DNA from: Hoylesella pleuritidis JCM 14110
GTDB taxonomy: Bacteria > Bacteroidota > Bacteroidia > Bacteroidales > Bacteroidaceae
Assembly: GCF_000613725.1 (NCBI RefSeq)
Contig: NZ_BAJN01000002.1
Location: forward strand, 124,001-188,000
DNA length: 64,000 nucleotides
Direction: 5' to 3'
Below the pieces are notes generated by a model. The model did no database searches. It saw only the letters and a list, made by a program, of their open reading frames with translations, and had not been told where the DNA came from. Positions 55,349 through 63,924 of the stretch are shown here, one piece after another (position 1 is the stretch's first letter; every line of letters starts with the position of its first letter). The position numbers and the translations under genes are program-made.

Positions 55349-55861
55349 ATGAATATGACACCATTAGTTAGTATTATTATGGGTAGTACAAGCGATTTGC
55401 CTGTGATGGAAAAGGCTTGTAAGTTTCTGAATGAAATGCAAATTCCGTTTGAAGTCAATGCACTCTCGGCTCATCGTACGCCCGATGCGGTAGAATCATT
55501 TGCCAAAGGGGCAGCCAATCGCGGTATTCGGGTGATCATTGCAGGTGCAGGTATGGCGGCAGCATTGCCTGGTGTCATTGCGGCTTCAACTACTTTGCCT
55601 GTCATCGGCGTACCAATTAAAGGGATGCTTGATGGTCTTGACGCAATGCTCAGCATCATTCAGATGCCTCCGGGCATACCCGTTGCAACCGTGGGAGTCA
55701 ACGGATCAATGAATGCTGCTATCCTTGCAGCTGAGATTTTGGCGCTGACCGATCCGCAGATTGCCCGGAAAATGACAGCATATAAGACCGGTTTAGGAGC
55801 CAAAATAGAGAAAGCCAACCGAGAATTGGCCGAAGTCAAGTACGAGTTTAAGACCAATTAA
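55349..55861 (+). CDS. purE: N5-carboxyaminoimidazole ribonucleotide mutase
   Basis: Class I PurE, moving the carboxyl group of N5-CAIR to C4 in purine synthesis. Conserved blocks: VSIIMGSTSDLPVMEKA, LSAHRTPDAVESFA, IIAGAGMAAALPGVIAASTTLPVIGVP and SIIQMPPGIPVATVGVNGSMNAAILAAEIL. 170 residues; the real start may be the second Met at 55355. ispG follows after a 157-bp gap with two GC-rich palindromes. Confidence 0.96.
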   Translation: MNMTPLVSIIMGSTSDLPVMEKACKFLNEMQIPFEVNALSAHRTPDAVESFAKGAANRGIRVIIAGAGMAAALPGVIAASTTLPVIGVPIKGMLDGLDAMLSIIQMPPGIPVATVGVNGSMNAAILAAEILALTDPQIARKMTAYKTGLGAKIEKANRELAEVKYEFKTN

Positions 55862-55883
55862 GAATAAGGAACAAGTCTCACAC

Positions 55884-56003
55884 CGCCCCTCTCCAAAAGA
55901 GAAGGAGAATGATTGAAGGGAAATGAGACCGCAAATTCTATCTAATAAATCAATAAAATGAGCCTACATTCTCCCTCTCTTTTGGAGAGAGATGGGGCGA
56001 GGC
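55884..56003. repeat. Pair of GC-rich mini-palindromes between purE and ispG
   Basis: CCCCTCTCCAAAAGAGAAGGAG (about 55886-55907) and CTCCCTCTCTTTTGGAGAGAGATGGGGCGAGGCC (about 55971-56004). They are in opposite orientation, so together they can form a larger hairpin. The second touches the ispG leader. Confidence 0.6.
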
Positions 56004-56018
56004 CGATGTTTTGAGTAT

Positions 56019-57992
56019 ATGATTGACCTTTTCAATTACCGTCGTCGCACATCATCTGTAGCCCGGGTGGGGGCTGTGGGGATCGGCGGAGACAATCCGA
56101 TACGAGTGCAGTCGATGACAACCACCGACACGAATGATACTGATGGCAGCGTGGCACAGGCCGAACGAATCATTAAAGCAGGTGGAGGACTCATACGTCT
56201 GACCACACAGGGCGTGCGGGAAGCCGAGAATCTGCGCGCGATCAACGCCAAATTGCGCGGCAATGGCTATGATACGCCACTCGTTGCAGATGTTCATTTC
56301 AACCCGAAAGTGGCTGACGTGGCTGCGCTTTACGCTGAAAAGGTGCGTATTAATCCAGGAAACTACGTAGATCCGGCCCGTACTTTCAAGCGATTGACTT
56401 ATACCGATGAGGAGTATGCACAGGAGTTGAAGAAGATTGAAGCCCGATTCATACCTTTTCTCAACATCTGTAAGGAGCAGCATACAGCCATTCGGATCGG
56501 TGTTAATCACGGTTCGCTCTCGGATCGAATACGTAATCGTTACGGCGATACGCCCGAAGGAATCGTCGAAAGTTGCTTAGAGTTTCTGCGAATCTGCAAG
56601 AACGAGCATTTCAAAGATGTGGTAATCTCCATCAAGTCATCCAATACCGTGGTGATGGTCAGGTCTATGCGCTTGCTCGTCGACGCAATGGAGCGCGAAG
56701 ATATGCACTATCCGCTTCACTTGGGAGTGACTGAAGCCGGTGAGGGTGAGGACGGACGGATTAAGAGTGCGGTAGGAATCGGAGCACTGTTAGCCGACGG
56801 AATCGGCGATACCATCCGCGTTTCGCTCAGCGAAGAGCCCGAAGACGAAATTCCCGTAGCCCGTCATCTGGCTGAGTATATCATAAAACAAAAGTCTGAT
56901 CATCTATTGGTGCCGGGCCGACAGGCCGACAGTTTCGATTATCTTAGGCCTCGACGGCGGAAGACGAAACCTGTAAACGGAATCGGCGGAACGAATGTTC
57001 CTGTGGTGATCAGTACGCAACGAGGTGGCTCCTCCGCCTCTCCCAAAGGAGGGAAGACCGTCAATGAGAGGGAAAGAGAGGTCGAGTTGATCGTGAACGG
57101 CGGTAAAAAAGAACTCAATCCCGACTATATCTACGTCGGTCAAGAGCTTCCCGGGCGTCTCGATCCGTCTCAACGGTATATCGTTGACTACAATGTCTAT
57201 CCCCAGTTGATAAAAAACACTCCCTTTCCTACGGTAGAGGGAGCGGGAGAGCAGCTTCTTCCGTTGCGGGAAAGGCTCTTCCCCATCTTTCCGCACAATG
57301 CCATTCCCTTTATCAGTCTGATCGATTCGCCTCTCAAATTTCTTGTGTTGCAGTTCGGAGCAACCAGTGATGAGTATCTGGCTTGCCTGCGGCACCATCC
57401 CGAAGTGGTTGTAATCTGTATGAGTAACCATAAGAATCGCTTGGGCGAACAGCGTGCTTTGGTACACGAATTGATGCAAAACGGCATTACCAATCCTGTT
57501 GTTTTTGCACAGATGTATCGCCATTCGACGGCCGAGAAAGGCGATTTCCAACTCGAATCGGCCGCTGATATGGGGGCGTTAATGATTGACGGACTCACTG
57601 ACGGGGTGTGGCTGATGAACGACGGAGATATTCCTCGGCACGAGATCGACGCTACGGCATTCGGTATTTTACAGGCTGCCCGCCTGCGAACGAGCAAGAC
57701 CGAGTATATCAGTTGCCCCGGATGCGGCCGTACGTTATATGACTTGCGTACCACAATAGCCCGTATCAGGAAAGCCACCGAGGGTATGAAAGGTCTTAAA
57801 ATAGGCATTATGGGCTGTATTGTCAACGGTCCCGGTGAGATGGCCGATGCCGATTATGGTTACGTCGGAGCCGGTCCCGGCAAGGTTTCGTTATATCGTG
57901 GGCAGATGTGTGTTGAACATAACATCCCCGAAAAGGATGCTGTGGAACATCTGTTGGCACTTATCAATGCCGATAAACGCAAGGAAGAGTAA
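56019..57992 (+). CDS. ispG: 4-hydroxy-3-methylbut-2-en-1-yl diphosphate synthase, large form
   Basis: The [4Fe-4S] enzyme of the MEP isoprenoid pathway. The TIM barrel (RVGAVGIGGDNPIRVQSMTTTDTNDTDGSVAQAERIIKAGG...VADVHFNPKVADVAA) is followed by a middle insert domain found in Bacteroidetes and plants, then the cluster domain YISCPGCGRTLYDL and GIMGCIVNGPGEMADADYGYVG. Start 56019 (MIDLFNYRRR) avoids a palindrome-coded extension from 55992. Two stretches in the insert domain, RGGSSASPKGGKTVNERERE and FPTVEGAGEQLLPLRERLFP, are coded by GC-rich palindromes at about 57028-57058 and 57222-57255. The gene supplies precursors for the polyprenyl synthase at 4.6 kb. Confidence 0.95.
   Translation: MIDLFNYRRRTSSVARVGAVGIGGDNPIRVQSMTTTDTNDTDGSVAQAERIIKAGGGLIRLTTQGVREAENLRAINAKLRGNGYDTPLVADVHFNPKVADVAALYAEKVRINPGNYVDPARTFKRLTYTDEEYAQELKKIEARFIPFLNICKEQHTAIRIGVNHGSLSDRIRNRYGDTPEGIVESCLEFLRICKNEHFKDVVISIKSSNTVVMVRSMRLLVDAMEREDMHYPLHLGVTEAGEGEDGRIKSAVGIGALLADGIGDTIRVSLSEEPEDEIPVARHLAEYIIKQKSDHLLVPGRQADSFDYLRPRRRKTKPVNGIGGTNVPVVISTQRGGSSASPKGGKTVNEREREVELIVNGGKKELNPDYIYVGQELPGRLDPSQRYIVDYNVYPQLIKNTPFPTVEGAGEQLLPLRERLFPIFPHNAIPFISLIDSPLKFLVLQFGATSDEYLACLRHHPEVVVICMSNHKNRLGEQRALVHELMQNGITNPVVFAQMYRHSTAEKGDFQLESAADMGALMIDGLTDGVWLMNDGDIPRHEIDATAFGILQAARLRTSKTEYISCPGCGRTLYDLRTTIARIRKATEGMKGLKIGIMGCIVNGPGEMADADYGYVGAGPGKVSLYRGQMCVEHNIPEKDAVEHLLALINADKRKEE
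57028..57058. repeat. GC-rich mini-palindrome inside ispG (first)
   Basis: GCCTCTCCCAAAGGAGGGAAGACC preserves the reading frame and encodes SASPKGGK in a loop region of the insert domain. Confidence 0.65.
57222..57255. repeat. GC-rich mini-palindrome inside ispG (second)
   Basis: CTCCCTTTCCTACGGTAGAGGGAG, arms CTCCCT and AGGGAG with a CTAC/GTAG-like centre, in frame, encoding PFPTVEGAG. Confidence 0.6.
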
Positions 57993-58477
57993 GGGCATTT
58001 CTTCTTATTTTTTTGTCAAGAAACTTTATCAAATAGCCCCGATGATACTCCGTTATTTTCTATCGGACTGTCAGCGGGGTGAAAATACGCGAAAACAGAC
58101 TTTTGATAACTTATTAATTGTCAGGCAACTATATTAAACTGACAATTGGTTCTTGTTTAAAATGTGTGTAAAAAGCCCTTAATGAGTGTGTGAAAAACTG
58201 TTTTTTGCAGTCTCATTGACTGTTTTCAGGTGCTCGATTTGCCGTTAATCGTTTCTGAAAATCAGTCGAACGTTGAACAAAGTATTGTTTTTCGTCCTTA
58301 AAACGGTGTTTTCCCGTGCTGGATTATACGGCAGACAGGTGTCTTTTTGTCCTGTTTTTTCATATCATTATATAAGTCAACGAGTTGAAAAGTTAACCAA
58401 TGAACGAGTGGATAAGCCTCTTCATCCCCTTGTTTACTTGTCAACTCGTCTCCTTGTTAACTCATTCCCTTGTCCAT
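57993..58477. other. Non-coding gap between ispG and the esterase gene
   Basis: No credible ORF. Contents: a perfect inverted repeat AATTGTCAG...CTGACAATT (58116-58124 with 58139-58147), one solitary 22-bp-type unit (ATTTGCCGTTAATCG, 58237 on) and a GAGTTGAAAAGTTAACCAATGAACGAG repeat region with inverted copies (about 58375-58480). Confidence 0.6.
58116..58147. repeat. Inverted repeat AATTGTCAG/CTGACAATT
   Basis: 9-bp perfect arms with a 14-nt AT-rich loop. Not followed by a T-run on either strand, so not a simple terminator. Confidence 0.55.
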
Positions 58478-59314
58478 TTACTTAATTGTTTGATCGTGAA
58501 CAACTTCCGGATCGGGCGCATTGGGATTCATATCGTTGTATGCAGAAGAAAGATCAGACCGGTCAATGTCCGTCTTTCGATTTACAGGTCGTTTCCAATC
58601 GCGGAGCGAATGGGTGAAAAGCCAATCGTAAGTCTTTTTCATATAAAGGATGCGAGCAAGTGCGCCGTGTGACGCTCGGGGCAACCAGTCGAACCGTAAG
58701 CGGCTGTCTAAATGCTTGCGTTGCAGTTCTTCCACCACCGTTTGCGATTGGCGGATAGGTACGGCGCGGTCTGCCGTACCGTGAATAATCCACAACGGCA
58801 GTCGGCCCAACCCCTCTTTGTCCTTCAACGTGCATCCTCCGCACAGCGCCATAGCCGCCGCCACCTTGTCGGGATAGGTTCCGGCGAAGTCCATTGTGCC
58901 GTAACCGCCGAGGCTCATCCCTACGACATAGACCCGTGTTGAGTCCATTGCGTAGTGGCGTTTGGCCCATTCGAGCACATCATTGATTTTCTTCGGGTTC
59001 CACGCTCCGCCCGGATTCTGCGGCACTAAGACCAAAGCCTCGATCTCACGACCACGTACGATGGCGTCCAAAGGGCCGTAACGACGCACTCGATTGAGGT
59101 CGCGTCCACAAAGACTTTGCCCGTGCAGGAAGATAATTACGGGTGTACGCTCTAATGAGTAATAATAATCCAGGGGCGTATAAACCCAAAAGTTATAGCC
59201 GCCGGGGATAGAGTCTTTCACCGGTCGGATAAAATCATATTGTGCATGAGCGGTTGTCAGCATCAGCAACAGTGTGCAGACCGCGAGCATTCGTTTAATG
59301 GATAAGGTCTTCAT
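58478..59314 (-). CDS. Secreted alpha/beta hydrolase (esterase / poly-ester depolymerase type)
   Basis: A signal peptide (MKTLSIKRMLAVCTLLLMLTTAHA) is followed by an alpha/beta hydrolase with oxyanion HG in VIIFLHGQSLCGRD, nucleophile GMSLGGYG, acid HGTADRAVP and His in RASHGALARIL. The pattern resembles the phospholipase/carboxylesterase and PHB-depolymerase-like group (DUF-type esterases) in Bacteroidales. The C-terminal tail (RKTDIDRSDLSSAYNDMNPNAPDPEVVHDQTIK) is extra; its last bases overlap the nearby repeat region. Start 59314; a TATATTTG box at 59343-59350. Substrate unknown. Confidence 0.82.
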   Translation of the reverse strand: MKTLSIKRMLAVCTLLLMLTTAHAQYDFIRPVKDSIPGGYNFWVYTPLDYYYSLERTPVIIFLHGQSLCGRDLNRVRRYGPLDAIVRGREIEALVLVPQNPGGAWNPKKINDVLEWAKRHYAMDSTRVYVVGMSLGGYGTMDFAGTYPDKVAAAMALCGGCTLKDKEGLGRLPLWIIHGTADRAVPIRQSQTVVEELQRKHLDSRLRFDWLPRASHGALARILYMKKTYDWLFTHSLRDWKRPVNRKTDIDRSDLSSAYNDMNPNAPDPEVVHDQTIK

Positions 59315-59342
59315 CAATGTCTTTTGATTGGTCTCTTCGGTA

Positions 59343-59350
59343 CAAATATA
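59343..59350 (-). promoter_or_regulatory. -7 box TATATTTG for the esterase gene
   Basis: The minus-strand TATATTTG lies 28 nt before the ATG at 59314. Confidence 0.45.
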
Positions 59351-59480
59351 CGAAAAATCAACGTGAATGGAGTGGGATTTGATGATTATTAACGCGATGC
59401 ACAACGGCAGAATTCTCGCCGAAAAATCATCAGCGCATTCGGATTTTTCTTTATCATTTGCAACGAATTGCAGTTAACTA

Positions 59481-59744
59481 TTGTCTAATAACCGAGATTA
59501 TGAAGCGATGAATATAGCTCTTCTGCTCTCCCAGATATTCAAGTCGATGCCCGCAAGCGTGGTTAAAAGCATTGAGGTCATTACCAATCCGGAGGCGAAA
59601 TACGATGTAGAAGGAGCCGTAGGAATCCTTAATCTCGTGATGAATGCCCCTCGGGGGGCAGCCAAGTCAATGGATATGCCCGGCCAAACACTACGACAAC
59701 TTTATCGAACAACAGTCGCAAGCCGGAATGATGAACAGCATTAG
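59481..59744 (+). pseudogene. Remnant of a TonB-dependent outer-membrane receptor (plug region)
   Basis: The 87-residue frame contains QIFKSMPASVVKSIEVITNPEAKYDVEGAVGILNLVMN, which matches the plug-domain end of TonB receptors of the OMP-beta-barrel family (LKSMPASxIxxIEVITNPxAKYDAEGxGGxINIxT). Neither the signal/carboxypeptidase-like part nor the barrel is present; the last 30 residues are unrelated. It is a small relic of a deleted gene. Confidence 0.65.
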
Positions 59745-59818
59745 GGTCGGAAGTAATAATTTATGGTTGGGAATAAACGATAAATAATTTTCTATTTAGG
59801 TATCAGATAAAAGAATAA

Positions 59819-59865
59819 AAATACCCGCATCCTTTTCGGAATGCGGGTATTTGCAGTTTTATTTG
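59819..59865 (-). terminator. Rho-independent terminator after pnp
   Basis: A 12-bp stem AAATACCCGCAT (59819-59830) with ATGCGGGTATTT (59841-59852). On the minus strand it is followed by TTATTCTTTT. It ends the pnp transcript. Confidence 0.85.
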
Positions 59866-59871
59866 TGAGAC

Positions 59872-62261
59872 TTAAAGGTCGAACTCGTTGTTATGGTCTA
59901 AGCTGTCGTTGAAGTCTCGCGGTTCGCGTTCTGTCATCGGGTCGTGAAATTCGCGGTCTTCGCGATCCTCACGATGCTCGAAACGGCGTGGCTGACGGTC
60001 GTTATTGAATGAGCGCCGATCGTTATGGTCGCTGTGTTCACGGCGTGATTGGCGGTCGTTTCCACCCTGGCGGCGGTCTCCTCTGTCGCCCGATTCACGC
60101 CGAGGGCGACGTTCGCGCTCGACATATCCTTCCGGTTTGGGCATCAACACACGGTGAGAGAGTTTGTATTTACCAGTCTTCGGATCGATATCAAGCAGTT
60201 TCACCTGAATTTTGTCACCCTCTTTGATGCCAGCTTCTTCTACGCTTTCGAGACGTTTCCAATCTATTTCGGAGATGTGAAGCAGTCCGTCCTTGCCCGG
60301 CATAATCTCAACGAAACAGCCGTAAGGCATTATCGAGCGTACGGTTCCATCGTAAACCTCTCCTACTTCGGGGATGGCCACGATGGATTTAATCTTGGCA
60401 ATGGCAGCGTCTATGCTCTCCTTGTTGGGCGCACTGACCTGAACGGTACCCTTGCCGTCCACTTCATCGATGGTGATTGTGGCTCCGGTTTCTTCCTGCA
60501 TCTGCTGAATGATCTTTCCGCCGGGGCCGATCACGGCACCGATAAACTCTTTGGGAATATCGAATTGTTCAATTCTCGGCACCTGAGGTTTGAGCTCTGC
60601 GCGTGGTTCTGCAATCGTTTCGGTCAGCTTCCCGAGGATATGCTCACGGCCAGCTTTGGCTTGCATCAATGCTTCTTCAATGATTTCAAAACTCAATCCG
60701 TCGCATTTAATGTCCATTTGCGTAGCTGTTAGACCGTCTTTTGTACCCGTTGTCTTGAAGTCCATATCGCCTAAGTGATCCTCATCACCCAATATATCGC
60801 TCAGGATTGCATATTTGTCTTCGCCCGAATTCTTGATAAGTCCCATCGCAATACCGCTTACCGGCTTCTTCATTGGTACACCAGCATCCATCAAAGCCAA
60901 TGTACCCGCACAGACGGTAGCCATTGACGACGAGCCGTTACTTTCTAAAATCTGACTTACCAAACGCACCGTATAAGGAAATTCTGCGGGAATCTGGCCT
61001 TTCAAACCGCGCCAAGCTAAGTGTCCATGACCGATTTCGCGACGTCCGACACCGCGTTGTGCCTTAGCCTCTCCTGTGCAGAAGGGTGGGAAGTTATAGT
61101 GGAGCAGAAACCGCTGATAGCTTTTGTCGAGCACATCATCAATCAGTTTCTCATCAAGTTTGGTTCCGAGCGTACACGTCGAGAGGCTCTGTGTCTCGCC
61201 GCGAGTGAAAATCGCACTGCCGTGAGGCATTGGAAGTGGACTGACTTCGCACCAGATAGGACGGATCTCATCCGTTTTGCGACCATCGAGACGCTTGCCC
61301 TCGTCAAGAATACATCTCCGCATCGCATCGCGCAGCACGTCATCATAATAGCGCGCAGCCTCAGCGTGCTTCTCTTCAAGCTCATCGGCAGAGAGGTCCG
61401 TATGTGTTGCGTCGTACTTTTCAAGAAAATCGGCAATGATTTTATCAAAGGCGTCGTGCCGTTCTTGTTTAGGCAACGCCTGTTTCGTTATGTCGTAAAC
61501 GGGCTGATAGAGCTCATCGGTAATCTGTTTGCGCAGTTCTTCGTCGTTGATCTCGTGATCATACGTCCGCTTAATGTCCTTACCTAACTCCTTGGAAAGA
61601 GCTGTTTGCAATTCGCACATCGGCTTGATAGCAGCCATTGCGGCTTTCAAGGCACCGATCATATCTTGCTCCGAAACTTCTTTCATCTCTCCTTCGACCA
61701 TCATAATATTCTCGGCCGAAGCACCAACCATAATATCCATATCCGCATCTTCCATCTGTTCGAAAGTAGGATTGATGACATACTCGCCGTTGATACGAGC
61801 TACACGAACTTCGGAAATAGGACATTCAAAAGGTATATCTGATACGGCCATCGCGGCGGAAGCAGCGAAACCCGCAAGGCATCAGGTTGATCGACACCGT
61901 CGGCCGATAAAAGCATCACGTTGACAAATACTTCTGCGTGGTAGTTTGATGGGAAAAGCGGCCGCAAAACGCGGTCAACCAGCCGAGAAGTCAATATCTC
62001 GTTGTCGCCGGCTTTGCCTTCGCGCTTGGTGAATCCGCCAGGGAAACGTCCTGCTGCGGCGTATTGCTCGCGGTAATCAACCTGCAAAGGCATAAAGTCT
62101 GTGCCGGGAACTGCATCCTTTGCTGCACAAACAGTTGCGAGCAGTACGGTGTTTCCCATTCTCAGGACAACTGAACCGTCGGTCTGTTTTGCAACTTTCC
62201 CGGTCTCAATGCTGATAGTTCTGCCATCAGGCAATTGAACTGTTTTCGTAATTACGTTCAT
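59872..62261 (-). CDS. pnp: Polyribonucleotide nucleotidyltransferase (PNPase), frame broken near 61875
   Basis: A phosphorolytic 3'-5' exoribonuclease of the RNA degradosome. The first frame ([45 protein letters not shown]) ends in [11 protein letters not shown]. Adding one G (TTG[G]CGGG) restores [28 protein letters not shown] and joins the second frame. Then come both RNase PH domains ([39 protein letters not shown]), KH ([24 protein letters not shown]) and S1 ([20 protein letters not shown]). A roughly 75-residue Arg/Asp/His/Glu-rich tail follows ([21 protein letters not shown]...). About 796 residues in total. A TACCTTTG box is at 62313-62320. Confidence 0.94.
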
Positions 62262-62312
62262 CTAAAAATCTAAAATCTTATTGTTTTGACTAACATCTAA
62301 AAATAATTCGGA

Positions 62313-62320
62313 CAAAGGTA
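62313..62320 (-). promoter_or_regulatory. -7 box TACCTTTG for pnp
   Basis: The minus-strand TACCTTTG is 51 nt before the pnp ATG. Confidence 0.45.
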
Positions 62321-62491
62321 GTGAATTTCGGGTGAACGAAAGAAGGAAAACGGGATTATTTTATAAAATTAAATGTTTGATTGTAAAAATCAAATTGCGA
62401 GGGGAGAAGCTCTCAAAAAAGAGTCGTTTCTCTACTTTCGTCAACTTATCGAAATGAGTCCATATATCCACTCACGATTAGCCGCTTTGTG

Positions 62492-62579
62492 ATTTGCCGT
62501 TAATCGGCGTGCAATTAACCGTTAATCATCGCGCGTTTAACCGTTAGTTGCAAGGTGATTAACCGTTAAATGGGAAGCA
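62492..62579. repeat. 22-bp repeat array 12 (4 units)
   Basis: Units start at 62492, 62514, 62536 and 62558. A partial extra core (ATTAGCCGCTTTGTG) lies just left but off phase. Confidence 0.88.
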
Positions 62580-62861
62580 AATCGATGGCTATTTGTAATT
62601 AATTGATAATCAATTTGTTTTTTAATCAACAGCTACAACGATTTGATTGTATGATAAACCTTTTCGATGAAAGTCGGATAATCGTTCAGGATGACAGAAA
62701 AGCCAAAATCTCCTGACGGCTTTTGGGATAGGGAAATATCGAGATGCAATCTATAAAAAGAGTTAGATTGGCTTGCATTTTCTGTGTTCGTACATAAAAA
62801 ATACCATTATTTTAGGAAATCATTTCGTAAAAATGAAGATTCCGGGAGGGGTCAATGGGCC

Positions 62862-63671
62862 TCACTTTACGATGGAAGTAACTTTGTTGCGAATCCCTTT
62901 CATTCCGATGAGGAAGGCTTTGGCAGAGCCGAACTTCAAAAACATATCGAGCCGAATGGGGATGTGGTTGGTATCATCAGTAACGAAAAAGCGTACGATT
63001 TCTTTGTATTGGCCGTTGTTGAGCTCTAAATAAGAGAGTTGCAGACAGCGATACTTGATGCCATTGTCGGCTTTAACGGTGGTTTTTCCACGATATTTGA
63101 GTTGTGCAGGAGTACGGCCTTTACCGTCGGCAATAGGAAACGGCACTACGTGTCCGTTCTTCCAGCTTTCGGGATTGAATGAACGGGCACGCAAAAAAAT
63201 GTTCATCATATCGAAGATGCAATCCGGATAGGTGTGCTCTTGCCATTGATGAGTGCCGTCATTGTGTTGGCGATGCTGTCGAACGTGGCAATTCCCGTTA
63301 GGATAGGTATAAAATATCTCGTCGACTGTGTATCGTCTGCCTTCGTGCGCGCCTTTACGGTAATACAACGGAGCCATATCTAACGAGGAATAACATAGGA
63401 GTGTGTCGCGGAGTACGAAAAGATTGTCTACCTGCCTACTGCCGCGCGTGGTGAGACTGGCGCGGTATGCAGGCTTGCCTCCATAGTGACTTTGCACCGT
63501 GTACATTGTTGCCGAACCGGCTTTTACCCATACAAACTTCCAGTTATAATAGAGATTGTAAGACAAGAATTCGCCCGACTGAAAGGCATCATTACGGAAT
63601 GTACATTGTGCCTGTACCGAACCGGAAGCCCACAAAAGTGCGAATAATATGTAAAGTTTTGCTAAGTGCAT
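62862..63671 (-). CDS. DUF3108 exported protein
   Basis: A signal peptide (MHLAKLYILFALLWASGSVQA) precedes a beta-rich protein of about 250 residues: AFQSGEFLSYNLYYNWKFVWVKAGSATMYTV, then a long stretch to LKYRGKTTVKADNGIKYRCLQLSYLE and FFVTDDTNHIPIRLDMFLKFGSAKAFL. The GE.L.Y.L.YNW..V.AG and V..D..TP.R.. patterns are those of the DUF3108 family, whose role is unknown but is thought to be in the envelope. 269 residues. It lies upstream of the partial gene at the window end with array 13 between. Confidence 0.83.
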   Translation of the reverse strand: MHLAKLYILFALLWASGSVQAQCTFRNDAFQSGEFLSYNLYYNWKFVWVKAGSATMYTVQSHYGGKPAYRASLTTRGSRQVDNLFVLRDTLLCYSSLDMAPLYYRKGAHEGRRYTVDEIFYTYPNGNCHVRQHRQHNDGTHQWQEHTYPDCIFDMMNIFLRARSFNPESWKNGHVVPFPIADGKGRTPAQLKYRGKTTVKADNGIKYRCLQLSYLELNNGQYKEIVRFFVTDDTNHIPIRLDMFLKFGSAKAFLIGMKGIRNKVTSIVK

Positions 63672-63806
63672 TGCTGTTATAAGTTTTTTGGGTGATATAT
63701 TTATATGTTTCTGAATTCTGTTTCAAGTCTGTCGACAGACGCTTGAATGTTGTTGGGAAGCTCACGCTATCTTATTGAGAATGAGACTCTTGCTAATGGC
63801 GTTCTG

Positions 63807-63894
63807 ATTAGATGCTTTTCGCACTGCAATTAACGGTTAAATGCACGACGTTTAACGGCTTTTCGCACGGTAATTAACGGTTAGTCGCAATGCC
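63807..63894. repeat. 22-bp repeat array 13 (4 units)
   Basis: Units start at 63807, 63829, 63851 and 63873. The first is degenerate (TTAGATGCTTTT). It sits only 1.2 kb from array 12, the closest pair in the window. Confidence 0.88.
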
Positions 63895-63924
63895 CTTTCA
63901 TTCTTCCGCTTTTTTGCCTTTGCA

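Larger units (their letters stand above)
62262..62861. other. Non-coding gap between pnp and DUF3108
   Basis: It contains the pnp promoter box (minus TACCTTTG at 62313-62320), 22-bp array 12 and a TTGATAATCAATTTG palindrome (62602-62616). ORFs that enter this gap are in other frames of the DUF3108 gene or AT-rich noise. Confidence 0.65.
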
